Numbered from the stretch's first letter, positions 1-12,407 are shown. The stretch is 64,000 nt of DNA from Gordonia polyisoprenivorans (GCF_017654315.1 NZ_CP072203.1:3224001-3288000), one strand, 5' to 3'. The notes: generated by a model not told the origin, from the sequence alone. Numbers and translations: made by a program.

Positions 1-2
1 GG

Positions 3-107
3 CACGACCCGACCGACCCCGGAGCGGCCACCTCGGTGATGGTGACGATCGAGCAGGGCGGCGCCGTGTGTGCCGAGATCCGGCTGGGTGTGGTGACCGG
101 GACGTGA
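3..107 (+). CDS. 3' end of an unidentified upstream gene (partial)
   Basis: An open frame runs in from the left edge and ends at a TGA at 105-107. Only about 34 C-terminal residues are present, ending in EIRLGVVTGT, too few to assign a family. Its stop codon overlaps the ATG of the UbiA-like gene (TGATG), which suggests the two are translationally coupled in one operon. The product is probably part of the same pathway as the prenyltransferase, but that is an inference from position only. Confidence 0.55.
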   Translation, partial: HDPTDPGAATSVMVTIEQGGAVCAEIRLGVVTGT

Positions 108-1036
108 TGGTGGCCGAAACCCTTCGGGCGTCGTCGGTCTCGGTCGTGCGCATTGCCCGGTTCACCGCGGTCATGTTCAAGCCGCAGTATCTGCTTTTCG
201 GGGTCCTGTGGGTGCTGGCGGCCGAAGGGACTGCGGCCCGGCTCAGCGAGGTGCGTTGGGATCTCGGTCCGGCAACCGTCGTGCGTGTGGTGGTCGTGGT
301 GCTCGTTCTGCTGTTCCTGCGGATGGTCGACGAACAGAAGGATCTCGACTACGACCGCGTGTATCACCCGGGCCGGCCGCTGGTGACCGGTGCGGTCACC
401 GCTGCCGATCTGCGCGTCGCGATGCTCGTGCTCGGTGTGGTCGTGGTGGTGCTGTCCGGGATGGCGAGTGCGGGCTCGGCGATCGCGATCGCGGCGGTGC
501 TGGCCTACGGGCTCGGTCTGTGGGCCGCCGAGACGCTGTGGCCTGCGTTGCGACGCTCGGTGCTCGGCAATCTCGCAGTCACCTACCCGGTGCAACTGGT
601 GTTGGCGGCGTACGTGATCGGCTCGGCGGTCGACACCGGACAAGTGGGGGCAACATGGTCGACGGCGTGGGTCGCGGTGCTCATGGCCGGGTCGTTCCTG
701 CAGTTCGAGTTTGCGCGGAAGATTTCCCGCCGGCCGCGACCCGGTGAGATGTACTACTCGAATCCGCTCGGTGCCGCCGGCGCGGTCGGTGTCTCGATGG
801 GCTTCGTCGCCCTCACAACCGTCGCGGTCCTGGTGATCTGGACGCCGTGGCGGTTTGGAGTAGTTTCTGCCCTCTTCGGTTGGACGGCAGTCGTTCTCGC
901 CGTCGTCCCGGTCGGCGCCACGGCGGTGTGGCTGCGCTCGCGCCATGAGGATTACCCGCCGACGCCCGCCGCGGTGTACGTCCTGAGCGTCTACCTCGCG
1001 GTGATCGGCGCGGCGCTGGCCACCCCGACGGGATGA
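107..1036 (+). CDS. UbiA-family membrane prenyltransferase-like protein
   Basis: A 309-residue, strongly hydrophobic protein with about eight or nine predicted membrane segments. The first aspartate-rich loop (DEQKDLDYDR followed by HPGRPLVTG) matches the prenyl-diphosphate and Mg-binding motif of UbiA enzymes, which transfer polyprenyl groups to acceptors in the membrane. The second conserved loop reads FEFARKISRRP instead of a DxxxD motif; I recall this variant from a poorly characterised UbiA branch. The ATG at 107 overlaps the preceding stop, so I prefer it to the upstream GTG at 68. The gene converges on the glycosyltransferase-P450 fusion with a gap of only 27 bp. Substrate unknown. Confidence 0.8.
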   Translation: MVAETLRASSVSVVRIARFTAVMFKPQYLLFGVLWVLAAEGTAARLSEVRWDLGPATVVRVVVVVLVLLFLRMVDEQKDLDYDRVYHPGRPLVTGAVTAADLRVAMLVLGVVVVVLSGMASAGSAIAIAAVLAYGLGLWAAETLWPALRRSVLGNLAVTYPVQLVLAAYVIGSAVDTGQVGATWSTAWVAVLMAGSFLQFEFARKISRRPRPGEMYYSNPLGAAGAVGVSMGFVALTTVAVLVIWTPWRFGVVSALFGWTAVVLAVVPVGATAVWLRSRHEDYPPTPAAVYVLSVYLAVIGAALATPTG

Positions 1037-1063
1037 GGTGACCCAGCGATGATTACCGCACCC

Positions 1064-3703
1064 TCATCGCCTCGGCTCGAGGCGCACCCGGACCTGCGAG
1101 GGAGCGGCGACGAAATCGGTCGTCGACGGCCGCGCCCGGCGGCGGCCGGCCGGACGGACATTCCAGCGCGAGTAGAGTGCCGCCGAGCACAGCAGGATCG
1201 TCGAGATCGCGAACGTGTTTCCCGGGCAATGGCGTTCTCCCACACCGAAAGCGAGATCGGCTTTCCGGTCGAGATGCCCGGCTCGGTCCGCCTCCCATCG
1301 GTTCGGGTCGAAGGTCTCCGGATCGGTGTAGAACTGTGGGTCGTGCAGGACGAGGTACGGGCTGTAGATCACCGTCGAACCGTCCGGCAGGGTGAGACGT
1401 CCGGTGTCGTCGTCGCCGAAGGTGACCGGCCCGTCGGCGGTCTGACTGCTGATCCACGGCCCCCACATCCGCAGTGTCTCGGCCACCACCCGACGCAGGT
1501 ACGTGAGCTGTTCGAGGTGGTCGGGGTGTACCGGTCCCTCGCCGACGACGCGTTCGACCTCCTGTGCAACAAGGGAACTCACGTGCGGGTTGCGGGCGAC
1601 CTCGTACCACACCCAGGCCAGGATCGATGCCGTCGAACCGACGCCGGCGGCCACCATAAGCAGCAGTTCGTCGATGATCTCGTCGTCGGACAGGCCGATT
1701 CCGGTGTCCTCGTCGGTGTGTCCGACGAGGACCGACAGGACGTCGCCGTGATCGACGCCTTGGCTTCGGTAGCGGCGAACGACGGTGCCGATGGCCTCGC
1801 GCAGCATCGCCGAATCGCGGGCGAAACGCCGGTTCGCGCGCATCCGCATCCGGCGGACGGGGGCGGGCAGCGCGCCGCGGATGATCACCTCGCCGAGCAA
1901 CCAGGGCACGGTCTCACGCACCCGATCGAGCGCGTCGGCGCCGAAGTCGGCACGGAACAGCGTCGAGGTGACGGTCTGCAACACCAGACCGTGCGCCTCG
2001 GTCCGCAGATCCACCGGATGCTCATCGGTCAGACCGCGAGACCAGTCATCGGCGATGGCAGCCGTGGTGACCGCGTACCGCGCCAGCCGACGCGCGCGCA
2101 ACGCCGGTGCCATCTGACGCCTGCGCACCTCGTGGCGTCGCCCGCAGAGAACATTGGAAGCCTCCCGGATCGCCTCGTGCATCGCCTCCTGCAGATCGGC
2201 GCGGTGGAACTCGCCCGCGGTCCGAAAACCGATCTGCCGGATTGTTTCCGGAGTCGTGACCAGATAGGCGGGCCGGGTACCGAGGTCCACGCGCACCACC
2301 GGGCCGATACGGCCCAGACCGACGATGAAATGCAGTCCCTGGCGCAGGGCGACGAGGCTGTGGCCGAGCCCGGGTACGCGTCCGGGGGCGCTCGGGACGT
2401 CTTCGGGCCGCGCGGGCACACACTCTCGGCGCCGTCGCTCGGCACCGACGAGGTCCCGGTAGATCCCGACGGTCTGCCGGGTCATCCGGGACTGGGGAAC
2501 AGCGGTGTCGGACAGCGCTTCTCGTGCAGCATCGAGCCGCGCCGGGTTGGCGAGCACCGCTGCGATGGTCGCGGCGACGGAATCGGCCGACGCATCGGCG
2601 GCACGCAGCCCGCCGCCGGCGGGTACCGTCTCGTCGAGGTCGCGATCGCAGTAGATGACCGGAAGACCGGCAGCGGCGGCCTCGAGCAGGACCAGTCCCT
2701 GCGTGTCGAAACCGGCCGAGGTGAACAACAGCGCGTCGGCGTCGGCCATCGCGGCCAGCACACCGGCCCGGTCGGTCGGCCCGCGCAACCGGATACGTTG
2801 TCGCAGGCCGAGTTCGTCGACGCGCGTGCGAATGAGAGCTTCTTGATCGCCGCCGCCCAGGATGTCGAGTGTGCATCCCGGGGTCGCCGCGACCGCCTCG
2901 ACAGCCACCATCGGACGCTTCTCCGCGGAGATCCGGCCGCACCACAGCAATCTGAGCGGATCGTCGTGGCCGTGGGCAGACCGTCGCGGCAGTGTGGCCA
3001 GGAGATCGTCGTCGACGCCGCCCGAGACGACGCGGATGACACCCGAGAGGCCGTGGCGGCGCAATCGTTCGGCGAAATGCTCGGTCGGTGCGATCACCAC
3101 GTCGGCGGTACGCGCCTGCGCGAGCATCGTGTGCCACACCTGCCGCGCGGTGCGGGATTCGGTTACCCGATCGACGCCTCCGCGATGTGTCGACGAGCGG
3201 GGGGACACGAAGCAACGCTGCAGCATTCGCATTCCCACCGCGGACGCCCAGGGCGCAGGGGAGGTGCGTTCGATGAACACGTCGTCGCGGCTGTGCATCG
3301 TCTGGACCAGTGGAATTCGGTGCCGGCGGGCGACTTTGGCGCCGAGGATCGCAACCCCATAGGTGGTGTGCACGTGCACGACGTCGATCGGGGCGCGTCG
3401 GATCAGTTCTTTCTCGACCGCCGCGAGGACTCCGCGGGTGGGCACGACGAACGGAAAACCGTTGACCGACAGCGCCCGCGGTGCGGGCACGGTCACGAGC
3501 CAGGCGGGCACGGTGGCACCCGGATCGGTCGGTGCCGGCGCGAACACCGTCACCCGATGTCCAAGGCGTTCGAGCGCCCGGCGCTGGTCGTGCACCGCGG
3601 TGGAGATGCCACCGAGAGATCCCGGCGGGAAGTCGGTGAACATGGCGATGTGCAGCCGGCCGTGGGGCTCGCCGGGCTCGGGCGTCGCACTGTCGGGTCG
3701 CAT
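1064..3703 (-). CDS. Fused GT4 glycosyltransferase and cytochrome P450
   Basis: A single 879-residue frame with two complete enzymes. Residues about 17-420 are a GT4 (GT-B fold) glycosyltransferase: it has the N-terminal PPGSLGGIS loop and the C-terminal nucleotide-sugar region with GFDTQGLVLLEAAAAGLPV (the usual first Glu of the EX7E motif is Asp333; Glu341 is kept). Residues about 430-879 are a cytochrome P450: HEVRRR C-helix, I-helix AAGVGSTAS (685-693, lacking the usual acidic residue), ExxR at Glu742-Arg745, and haem loop FGVGERHCPG with ligand Cys826. No signal peptide or membrane helix is evident, so it is probably cytosolic. The linker (about 420-440) is Arg and Pro rich. The frame is unbroken across the junction. 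It is divergent from a GT1 gene 40 bp away. Likely role: oxidation and glycosylation of one lipid or isoprenoid substrate; substrate unknown. Confidence 0.85.
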   Translation of the reverse strand: MRPDSATPEPGEPHGRLHIAMFTDFPPGSLGGISTAVHDQRRALERLGHRVTVFAPAPTDPGATVPAWLVTVPAPRALSVNGFPFVVPTRGVLAAVEKELIRRAPIDVVHVHTTYGVAILGAKVARRHRIPLVQTMHSRDDVFIERTSPAPWASAVGMRMLQRCFVSPRSSTHRGGVDRVTESRTARQVWHTMLAQARTADVVIAPTEHFAERLRRHGLSGVIRVVSGGVDDDLLATLPRRSAHGHDDPLRLLWCGRISAEKRPMVAVEAVAATPGCTLDILGGGDQEALIRTRVDELGLRQRIRLRGPTDRAGVLAAMADADALLFTSAGFDTQGLVLLEAAAAGLPVIYCDRDLDETVPAGGGLRAADASADSVAATIAAVLANPARLDAAREALSDTAVPQSRMTRQTVGIYRDLVGAERRRRECVPARPEDVPSAPGRVPGLGHSLVALRQGLHFIVGLGRIGPVVRVDLGTRPAYLVTTPETIRQIGFRTAGEFHRADLQEAMHEAIREASNVLCGRRHEVRRRQMAPALRARRLARYAVTTAAIADDWSRGLTDEHPVDLRTEAHGLVLQTVTSTLFRADFGADALDRVRETVPWLLGEVIIRGALPAPVRRMRMRANRRFARDSAMLREAIGTVVRRYRSQGVDHGDVLSVLVGHTDEDTGIGLSDDEIIDELLLMVAAGVGSTASILAWVWYEVARNPHVSSLVAQEVERVVGEGPVHPDHLEQLTYLRRVVAETLRMWGPWISSQTADGPVTFGDDDTGRLTLPDGSTVIYSPYLVLHDPQFYTDPETFDPNRWEADRAGHLDRKADLAFGVGERHCPGNTFAISTILLCSAALYSRWNVRPAGRRRARPSTTDFVAAPSQVRVRLEPRR

Positions 3704-3743
3704 TGTCTGCAGGGTAATCCACCCAGCAATCGAAAGGAGTCAC

Positions 3744-5024
3744 ATGAGGATTGCGATCCCGCTGACGGGAACACGCGGAGACGTCCAGCCGGCGGTGGCG
3801 TTGGGGGTGGAGTTGCGCCGCCGCGGACATGACGTCCTCGTCGGAGCGCCACCGAATCTCCTCGACTTCACCCGTCGTGCCGGTCTCGACGCCGTGAGCT
3901 GCGGACCCGATGTGGCACAACTGTATTCCTCCGATGAGGGACAACGAGCGTTGGCCGCGGGCAGCAGCCTGGCTTTGATGCGACTGGTCGGTGCGCAGAT
4001 GGCCGACTATGCGTCTCGGATGAACACGGAGGTGATCGAGGTATGTCGGGGTGCCGACGTGGTGGTCGCGACGCTGCTGACCGAGGATCGTGCGGCGTCG
4101 GTGACCGAGGCCTTCGACATCCCGATGGTGACGATGCACGGATTCCCGGGTCGGCCGAGCCGCAGCTATCCGTTCCCCGGCGCCCTGCCACCGACGATGA
4201 CGCCGCCCGCAGTGGTCAACCGCGCGACATGGCTGGTGGCCGACAACGCGCGCCGGCTCGTGTTCCTGCGCTACCTGACCGAGCTGCGTACCGAGCTGGG
4301 TTTACGCCGCAGTCTGGCGATACCCGCCCAGATATGTGCTCGCCGAGGGATTCCGGAGATCCAGATCTACGATCGCGCACTGGTGCCCGGCCTGGCCGAG
4401 GAGTGGGGGCAACGGCGACCGCTCGTGGGATTCCTTCCGCTGGAACCCGACACGCGTGCCGCGGTCGGCGACCTCGACGGTGACCATGCCGAGGTGACCG
4501 AGTGGATCGACGCCGGAAGCCGGCCGGTGTACTGCGGCTTCGGCAGCATGCCGATCCGTGACGCATCGGCCACCGTCGCCATGATGCGGACGGTCGCAGC
4601 ACGTCTCGGCGTGCGCATCCTCGTCAGCGCGGGGTGGAGTGATCTCGATCCGGGCGCTCGCGGCGTCGCCGAGGGCGACGTGATGATCACCGGTGCGCTT
4701 GCGCACGATCTGATCTTCCCCCGATGTGCGGCAGCGGTGCATCACGGTGGGATCGGCACGACCTTCGAGAGTCTGCGCGCGGGCCTACCGACACTGATCT
4801 GTTCGGTGTCGTTCGACCAGCCGATGTGGGGTGGGCAGGTGACCAGGCTCGGCGTGGGCGGCCATCTCCGGTTCGCCGACCTCGACGCCGATTCGCTCAC
4901 CATGGCACTACGCGCCGTCCTGCACCCCGACACCGTCGATCGTGCGGCCCGGTTCGCGGCACGACTGACCGACCATTCCGATGCCACCGCACGCACGGCC
5001 GACATCGTCGAGGCCGCCGCGTGA
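3744..5024 (+). CDS. GT1-family (UGT-like) glycosyltransferase
   Basis: A 426-residue GT-B fold enzyme. The N-terminus MRIAIPLTGTRGDVQPAVAL is the acceptor-domain start typical of bacterial antibiotic and sterol/lipid glucosyltransferases. The C-terminal sugar-nucleotide signature is clear: HHGGIGTTFESLRAGLP from about residue 333, followed by the FDQPMWG segment. Start chosen at ATG 3744 because a strong GAAAGGAG ribosome site sits at 3732-3739; the longer frame upstream is antisense to the fusion gene. Together with the fusion's GT4 domain, two glycosyl transfers are possible in this locus. No membrane segments are apparent. Acceptor unknown. Confidence 0.85.
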   Translation: MRIAIPLTGTRGDVQPAVALGVELRRRGHDVLVGAPPNLLDFTRRAGLDAVSCGPDVAQLYSSDEGQRALAAGSSLALMRLVGAQMADYASRMNTEVIEVCRGADVVVATLLTEDRAASVTEAFDIPMVTMHGFPGRPSRSYPFPGALPPTMTPPAVVNRATWLVADNARRLVFLRYLTELRTELGLRRSLAIPAQICARRGIPEIQIYDRALVPGLAEEWGQRRPLVGFLPLEPDTRAAVGDLDGDHAEVTEWIDAGSRPVYCGFGSMPIRDASATVAMMRTVAARLGVRILVSAGWSDLDPGARGVAEGDVMITGALAHDLIFPRCAAAVHHGGIGTTFESLRAGLPTLICSVSFDQPMWGGQVTRLGVGGHLRFADLDADSLTMALRAVLHPDTVDRAARFAARLTDHSDATARTADIVEAAA

Positions 5025-5109
5025 GCCGGAATGGCGGCAGCCGGTCAGCGATGACATGCTTGTGCCCCGACCACTGGAAACATCCACACAACAGAGGTGA
5101 GACACGACG

Positions 5110-5874
5110 ATGACGGTGACCTTCGGCGATCACGACTACGCGCTGGTGATGTTCGACCTCGACGACACGCTCGCGCCGTCGAAGAGTCCACTCGACGACG
5201 CCATGGTCGAGGTGCTGCGGCGGCTGCTGCAACGGTCACTGGTGTGCATCATCTCCGGGGGGCGCTACGAGCAATTCCGTGCCCAGGTCCTCGATCGGAT
5301 CGGTGGCGTCGACGAGGTCGCCAACCTGCACCTGATGCCCACCTGCGGTACCCAGTACGTCCGCTACTCCGACGGACAGTGGGAGACCGTGTACGCCGAG
5401 GACCTCACCGACGACGAGAAGCAGCGCACCCTCGACGCCCTGGAGACCGGCGCGAAGGAACTCGGCCTCTGGGAGAGCGAGACATGGGGCCCGATCCTCG
5501 AGGACCGCGGCAGTCAGATCACCTACTCGGCGCTCGGACAGTCCGCGCCGGTGGACGCCAAGAAGGCATGGGACCCCGACGGTGCGAAAAAGGAATCGCT
5601 GCGCGCCTATGCCGCGGAACGACTTCCGGATCTCGAGGTCCGCAGCGGCGGGTCGACATCGGTGGACGTGACCCGCAAGGGCATCGACAAGGCCTACGGC
5701 GCACGCAAACTCATGGAGATCCTCGACCTGGGCCTCGACGACATCCTGTTCTTCGGGGACCGGCTCGACGAGGGTGGCAACGACCGCCCCGTCCAGGACA
5801 TCGGCATCACCTCCGTCGCGGTCGAGGGCTGGGAGGACACCCACGCCAAACTGGTTGCGCTGCTCGACAACTGA
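5110..5874 (+). CDS. HAD-IIB family phosphatase/phosphomannomutase-like protein
   Basis: A 254-residue haloacid-dehalogenase superfamily protein. Motif I is FDLDDT (nucleophile Asp16, general acid Asp18), motif II lies in CIISGGRYEQF, and motif IV is FFGDRLDEGGND. The cap arrangement and the late motif resemble the HAD-IIB group, which includes eukaryotic-type phosphomannomutases and sugar phosphatases. It lies 85 bp after the GT1 gene on the same strand, so a role in sugar-phosphate supply for the glycosyltransferases is attractive but inferred. ATG 5110 follows an AGAGGTGA ribosome site. It ends in a shared hairpin with the convergent PhoD gene. Confidence 0.75.
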   Translation: MTVTFGDHDYALVMFDLDDTLAPSKSPLDDAMVEVLRRLLQRSLVCIISGGRYEQFRAQVLDRIGGVDEVANLHLMPTCGTQYVRYSDGQWETVYAEDLTDDEKQRTLDALETGAKELGLWESETWGPILEDRGSQITYSALGQSAPVDAKKAWDPDGAKKESLRAYAAERLPDLEVRSGGSTSVDVTRKGIDKAYGARKLMEILDLGLDDILFFGDRLDEGGNDRPVQDIGITSVAVEGWEDTHAKLVALLDN

Positions 5875-5926
5875 GCCACCGCCCCCGTTCGGGTTTGCGA
5901 ACCGGGTGGTGGGGAGATGCTCAGTT
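5869..5926. terminator. Bidirectional hairpin between convergent genes
   Basis: The 8-nt arms AACTGAGC (5869-5876) and GCTCAGTT (5919-5926) are perfect complements and contain the stop codons of both flanking genes. Between them a second stem (CACCGCCC with GGGTGGTG, one G-U pair, then GTTCG with CGAAC) closes a short loop. There is no T tract, as is common in actinobacteria. Confidence 0.55.
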
Positions 5927-7618
5927 GATCGGCGCCGCGGCCGGTTGCACGCGTGGCGATCCGGCCATCACCCGGTAGGAGCGGCCGTGGTACCGACCGG
6001 TCCGTGGATCGGCCTTATCGGTGACGAACCACCAGTCCATCTGTGCCGCAGCCGGTGTGACGGTCAGTACGGCGTATCCGTGAGCATCGAAGTCGTTCCA
6101 GCGGACGTGCCGGTTGGCCGCCATCAGTGCCGGCGAGACGGCCGCACCCGCGGTGTGCTCGGGCACGCCGAGGATGTCGTCGATATTGCTGGAGGTGACC
6201 GAGGTGACGACGAGTTCGGTTGCCACCGAACCGCTTCCCGGATAGTCGGCGGCATCGACCGGGATGTCACACGCCCACGACGAGTGGATGTCGCCGGTGA
6301 TGAACACCACGTTGGTGACCTTGTTCGACCGGATCGCGTCGAGCAGGCGACGGCGATCGGCGGTGTAGCCGTCCCACTGATCGGGGTTGTAGGGCAACCC
6401 CTCGGCGGGTAGCCCGAGGGACTCGGTGAGGGCGGCGGTGGTGCGTGTGTCGAGCGGGGGCAGCAACACCGGTGAGATCATCACGGGATTGCCGACGATC
6501 TTCCATCGCGTCGACGAGGACGCGATACCGCCGGTGAGCCAACGCATCTGGGCGGCCCCGGTGATCGACCGGGCCGGGTCGTCGATGCGATTCGACGACA
6601 TCGAGACCTGTTGGTCGCGGTAGGTGCGCAGGTCGAGCATCGACAGTTCGAGCAGCCGACCGAAGCGCAACCGTCGATAGAGGTGTGTGCCCGAGTCGTC
6701 GGCGGCCGAGCGCACCGGCATCCACTCGTGGTACGCGCGTTCGGCGGCGGCCTTGCGTGTCGCCCACGCACCCTCGTCGGGCGAGTGGTTCTCGGCACCA
6801 CCGGCCCACGCGTCGTTGGCGGATTCGTGATCGTCCCAGGTGCAGATCCACGGCAGAACACGATGGAGCTCCGCGAGATCCGGATCGGTCTTGTACTGCG
6901 CGTGACGGACTCGGTAATCGGCGAGCGTGACGATCTCGTGTCGAGGTGAATGTGTGCGCACCGCACCGGCTTTACCGGTGTACTCGCCGGTGCCGTACTC
7001 GTAGAGATAGTCGCCGAGGGCGACGATGGCGTGCAGGTCTCGGTGGGAGCGAAGATGCCGGTACGCGCCGAAGTACCCCGCCTCCCAATTCGCGCACGAC
7101 ACCACCCCGAAGCGCATCCGCGACACGTCGGCGTCGGGTGATGGCGCGGTGCGGGTGCGGCCCACCGGCGACACCGCCCCGGTGGCCGGCCCGGAGGTCA
7201 CGCGAAACCGGTAGTGATACTCGGTGGCCGGCGTGAGGCCGGCCGCATCGACCTTGACGGTGAAGTCGTGCTCGGCGACGGCGTCCACCGCGCCCGACGC
7301 GACGATCGTCCCGAAGTGCTCGTCGTGGGCGAGCTCCCACCGCACGGTGCCCCCCGCGCCACGCCCCGAGCCCGGCACCGCGTCGGCGGTCGCGGTGATC
7401 CGGGTCCAGAGGATGACCCGGTCGGGCAGCGGATCACCCGAGGCGACACCGTGGCCGAAGACCGCGGAGGTCACGGGAACCGACGCCGGTGCCGCGAGGG
7501 CGTTGGTCGCCCACAGGCCCGCCACCGGGCTCGCCGCGCACAGCGCGGCACCGGTCTGCAGAAGCCGTCGCCGCCCGAGCGGGCTCACAGCAGTCTGGTT
7601 CACAGCAGTCGGGTTCAT
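5921..7618 (-). CDS. phoD: PhoD-like alkaline phosphatase, Tat-exported
   Basis: About 565 residues. A twin-arginine signal (GRRRLLQTGAALCAASPVAG) is followed by the N-terminal PhoD beta domain (FGHGVASGDPLPDRVILWTR) and the metallophosphatase core with GDYLYEYG, TWDDHESAND and FITGDIHSSW, the metal-binding blocks of PhoD. Such enzymes release phosphate from phosphodiesters and monoesters outside the membrane and usually bind Ca and Fe. The N-terminus is uncertain: ATG 7618 is used here, while GTGs at 7633, 7603 and 7588 are in frame and the last gives the shortest Tat signal. Phosphate-starvation control is typical of the family, but I found no Pho box I could defend. Confidence 0.85.
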   Translation of the reverse strand: MNPTAVNQTAVSPLGRRRLLQTGAALCAASPVAGLWATNALAAPASVPVTSAVFGHGVASGDPLPDRVILWTRITATADAVPGSGRGAGGTVRWELAHDEHFGTIVASGAVDAVAEHDFTVKVDAAGLTPATEYHYRFRVTSGPATGAVSPVGRTRTAPSPDADVSRMRFGVVSCANWEAGYFGAYRHLRSHRDLHAIVALGDYLYEYGTGEYTGKAGAVRTHSPRHEIVTLADYRVRHAQYKTDPDLAELHRVLPWICTWDDHESANDAWAGGAENHSPDEGAWATRKAAAERAYHEWMPVRSAADDSGTHLYRRLRFGRLLELSMLDLRTYRDQQVSMSSNRIDDPARSITGAAQMRWLTGGIASSSTRWKIVGNPVMISPVLLPPLDTRTTAALTESLGLPAEGLPYNPDQWDGYTADRRRLLDAIRSNKVTNVVFITGDIHSSWACDIPVDAADYPGSGSVATELVVTSVTSSNIDDILGVPEHTAGAAVSPALMAANRHVRWNDFDAHGYAVLTVTPAAAQMDWWFVTDKADPRTGRYHGRSYRVMAGSPRVQPAAAPIN

Positions 7619-7900
7619 GCGCGGCTGGTTCACGGGGCATCATTGTGCGGCATTTCCGACATATCGCCATGGCCGACCTCGTGTGGCGCTCACATCGGTG
7701 CTGGTCGCCACAGCGGTGACACCGACGCGACGCCGAGAATTCACCTGCTGCTCATCGCGATCGCCGTCGTGTGCACAACAGGTCGGTCCGGCACGGGGTG
7801 GGCGGAATCGCCACGGATGCCGGTGGGACAATCGATGACTGCGTTCTCCTCCCGCCCGGGGGACGCGGCGATGGCGTGAGGCGAGTGACGAGGAGGCGAC

Positions 7901-8653
7901 GTGTCCGAGATGGTTCCGTTGCGGGTGCAGATGGTGGCTTCCACCGAGTTCACCGCGCCGTCGGATGTGCCCTGGACCACCGATGCCGACGGCGGCGAGG
8001 CCCTCGTCGAGTTCGCCGGTCGAGCCTGCTATCAGAGCTGGGACAAACCGAATCCGCGGACCGCGACCAATGCCGGCTACCTGCGCCACATCCTCGAGGT
8101 CGGGCACCTCTCGCTTCTCGAGCACGCGACGGTGACCTTCTACATCACCGGCATCTCCCGGTCGTGCACCCACGAGCTCATCCGCCACCGGCACTTCTCG
8201 TACTCCCAACTGTCCCAGCGGTTCGTCCCCGAACACGATTCGAATGTGGTTGCGCCCCCGGCCATCAGCGGCGATGCGGAACTCGAGCGCTTGTTCGTCG
8301 AGGCCACCGACGCCAGCCGCGCCGCCTACGCCGAACTCCTCGCCGCGCTCGAGGCCAAGTTCGCCGACGTCCCCAACGCGATCCTGCGTCGTAAGCAGGC
8401 CCGGCAGGCCGCGCGGTCGGTGTTGCCCAACGCCACCGAGACCAAGATCGTCGTCACCGGCAACTACCGGGCGTGGCGCCACTTCGTCGGGATGCGGGCC
8501 ACCGAGCACGCCGACGTCGAGATCCGACAACTCGCCGTCGAATGCCTGCGCCAGCTGATGGAGGTCGCGCCAACGGTCTTCGGCGACTTCGAGATCGGCA
8601 CGCTCGCCGACGGCACCGAGGTCGCGACCTCACCGTTCGTGCTCGAGGGCTGA
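7901..8653 (+). CDS. thyX: Flavin-dependent thymidylate synthase
   Basis: A 250-residue protein of normal ThyX length. The signature RHRX7S is present at residues 95-105 ([11 protein letters not shown]), followed by QRFVPEHD. ThyX makes dTMP from dUMP using methylene-tetrahydrofolate, FAD and NADPH. GTG 7901 is used because AGGAGG at 7891-7896 is adjacent; ATG 7910 is the alternative and has longer spacing. As in mycobacteria it is followed by dapA and the RNase J gene on the same strand. The upstream 267 bp holds no convincing gene. Confidence 0.95.
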   Translation: MSEMVPLRVQMVASTEFTAPSDVPWTTDADGGEALVEFAGRACYQSWDKPNPRTATNAGYLRHILEVGHLSLLEHATVTFYITGISRSCTHELIRHRHFSYSQLSQRFVPEHDSNVVAPPAISGDAELERLFVEATDASRAAYAELLAALEAKFADVPNAILRRKQARQAARSVLPNATETKIVVTGNYRAWRHFVGMRATEHADVEIRQLAVECLRQLMEVAPTVFGDFEIGTLADGTEVATSPFVLEG

Positions 8654-11676
<3,023 letters not shown>

Positions 11677-11771
11677 CGCGCTGCTGATCCCGGGCCCGCT
11701 GACACCATGCGTCGCCGTGATGTCGGGCCCGGTGGGCTACGGTCGACGACCGCAGACAGTAGCGTTGGGGT

Positions 11772-12407
11772 GTGAGCTTCGCACAGGATGAACGCCGTGC
11801 CCTTGTCGACTCGATGCGAGAGGTGGGTCCGGATGCGCTGACATTGTGCGCCGGATGGACCACCCGCGACCTCGCCGCGCATCTCGTGGTCCGGGAACGC
11901 CGACTCGATGCCGCACCGGGAATCCTGATCAAACCCCTCGCCGGGTACACCGAGAAGGTGCAGGCATCGGTGGCCGCCGACACCGACTGGGACGCACTGC
12001 TCGCCGACCTCGCCTCCGGCCCGCCGATCTTCTCACCGATGCGACCACTGGATCGGTGGGTGAATCTGGCCGAGATGTTCATCCACCACGAGGACGTGCT
12101 GCGCGGTGCCGCCGATCCCGACAGCGAGTGGGTTCCGCGCGTCCTCGACCCCGGACTGCAGGACGCGCTGCGCATGCCGTTGCGGTCGATGAGCAAGATG
12201 ACCCTGCGCTCGATGCCGGCGCATGTCACGCTGCGTGGCACCGACGGCAGCGACCTCGCCTCGGGTGGCAGCGGCGATCCGGTGACGGTCACCGGTACGC
12301 CCGGGGAGTTGCTGCTGTTCGCGACCGGGCGGACGCCGGTCACCGTGACCTTTGACGGCGACCCCGGGCAGATCGACGAAGTGAAGGCCGCGGCCCACGG
12401 GTTCTGA
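11772..12407 (+). CDS. TIGR03085-type maleylpyruvate-isomerase-like metal-binding protein
   Basis: A 211-residue protein starting at GTG 11772. The DinB/maleylpyruvate isomerase-like helical N-terminus (CAGWTTRDLAAHLVVRERR) and the FIHHEDVLRG motif match the actinobacterial TIGR03085 family; the histidines are probable metal ligands. The biochemical role is unknown. It sits between RNase J and ftsK on the same strand. Confidence 0.75.
   Translation: MSFAQDERRALVDSMREVGPDALTLCAGWTTRDLAAHLVVRERRLDAAPGILIKPLAGYTEKVQASVAADTDWDALLADLASGPPIFSPMRPLDRWVNLAEMFIHHEDVLRGAADPDSEWVPRVLDPGLQDALRMPLRSMSKMTLRSMPAHVTLRGTDGSDLASGGSGDPVTVTGTPGELLLFATGRTPVTVTFDGDPGQIDEVKAAAHGF

Noticed and set aside
1049..3832. 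927-residue open frame on the plus strand
   Set aside because: It is antisense to the GT4-P450 fusion; its sequence is His/Arg/Gly rich with no recognisable domain, as expected for GC-rich shadow frames.
11690..11745. Possible terminator after RNase J
   Set aside because: CGGGCCCG occurs twice but is itself palindromic and the loop is long, so the structure is not convincing.
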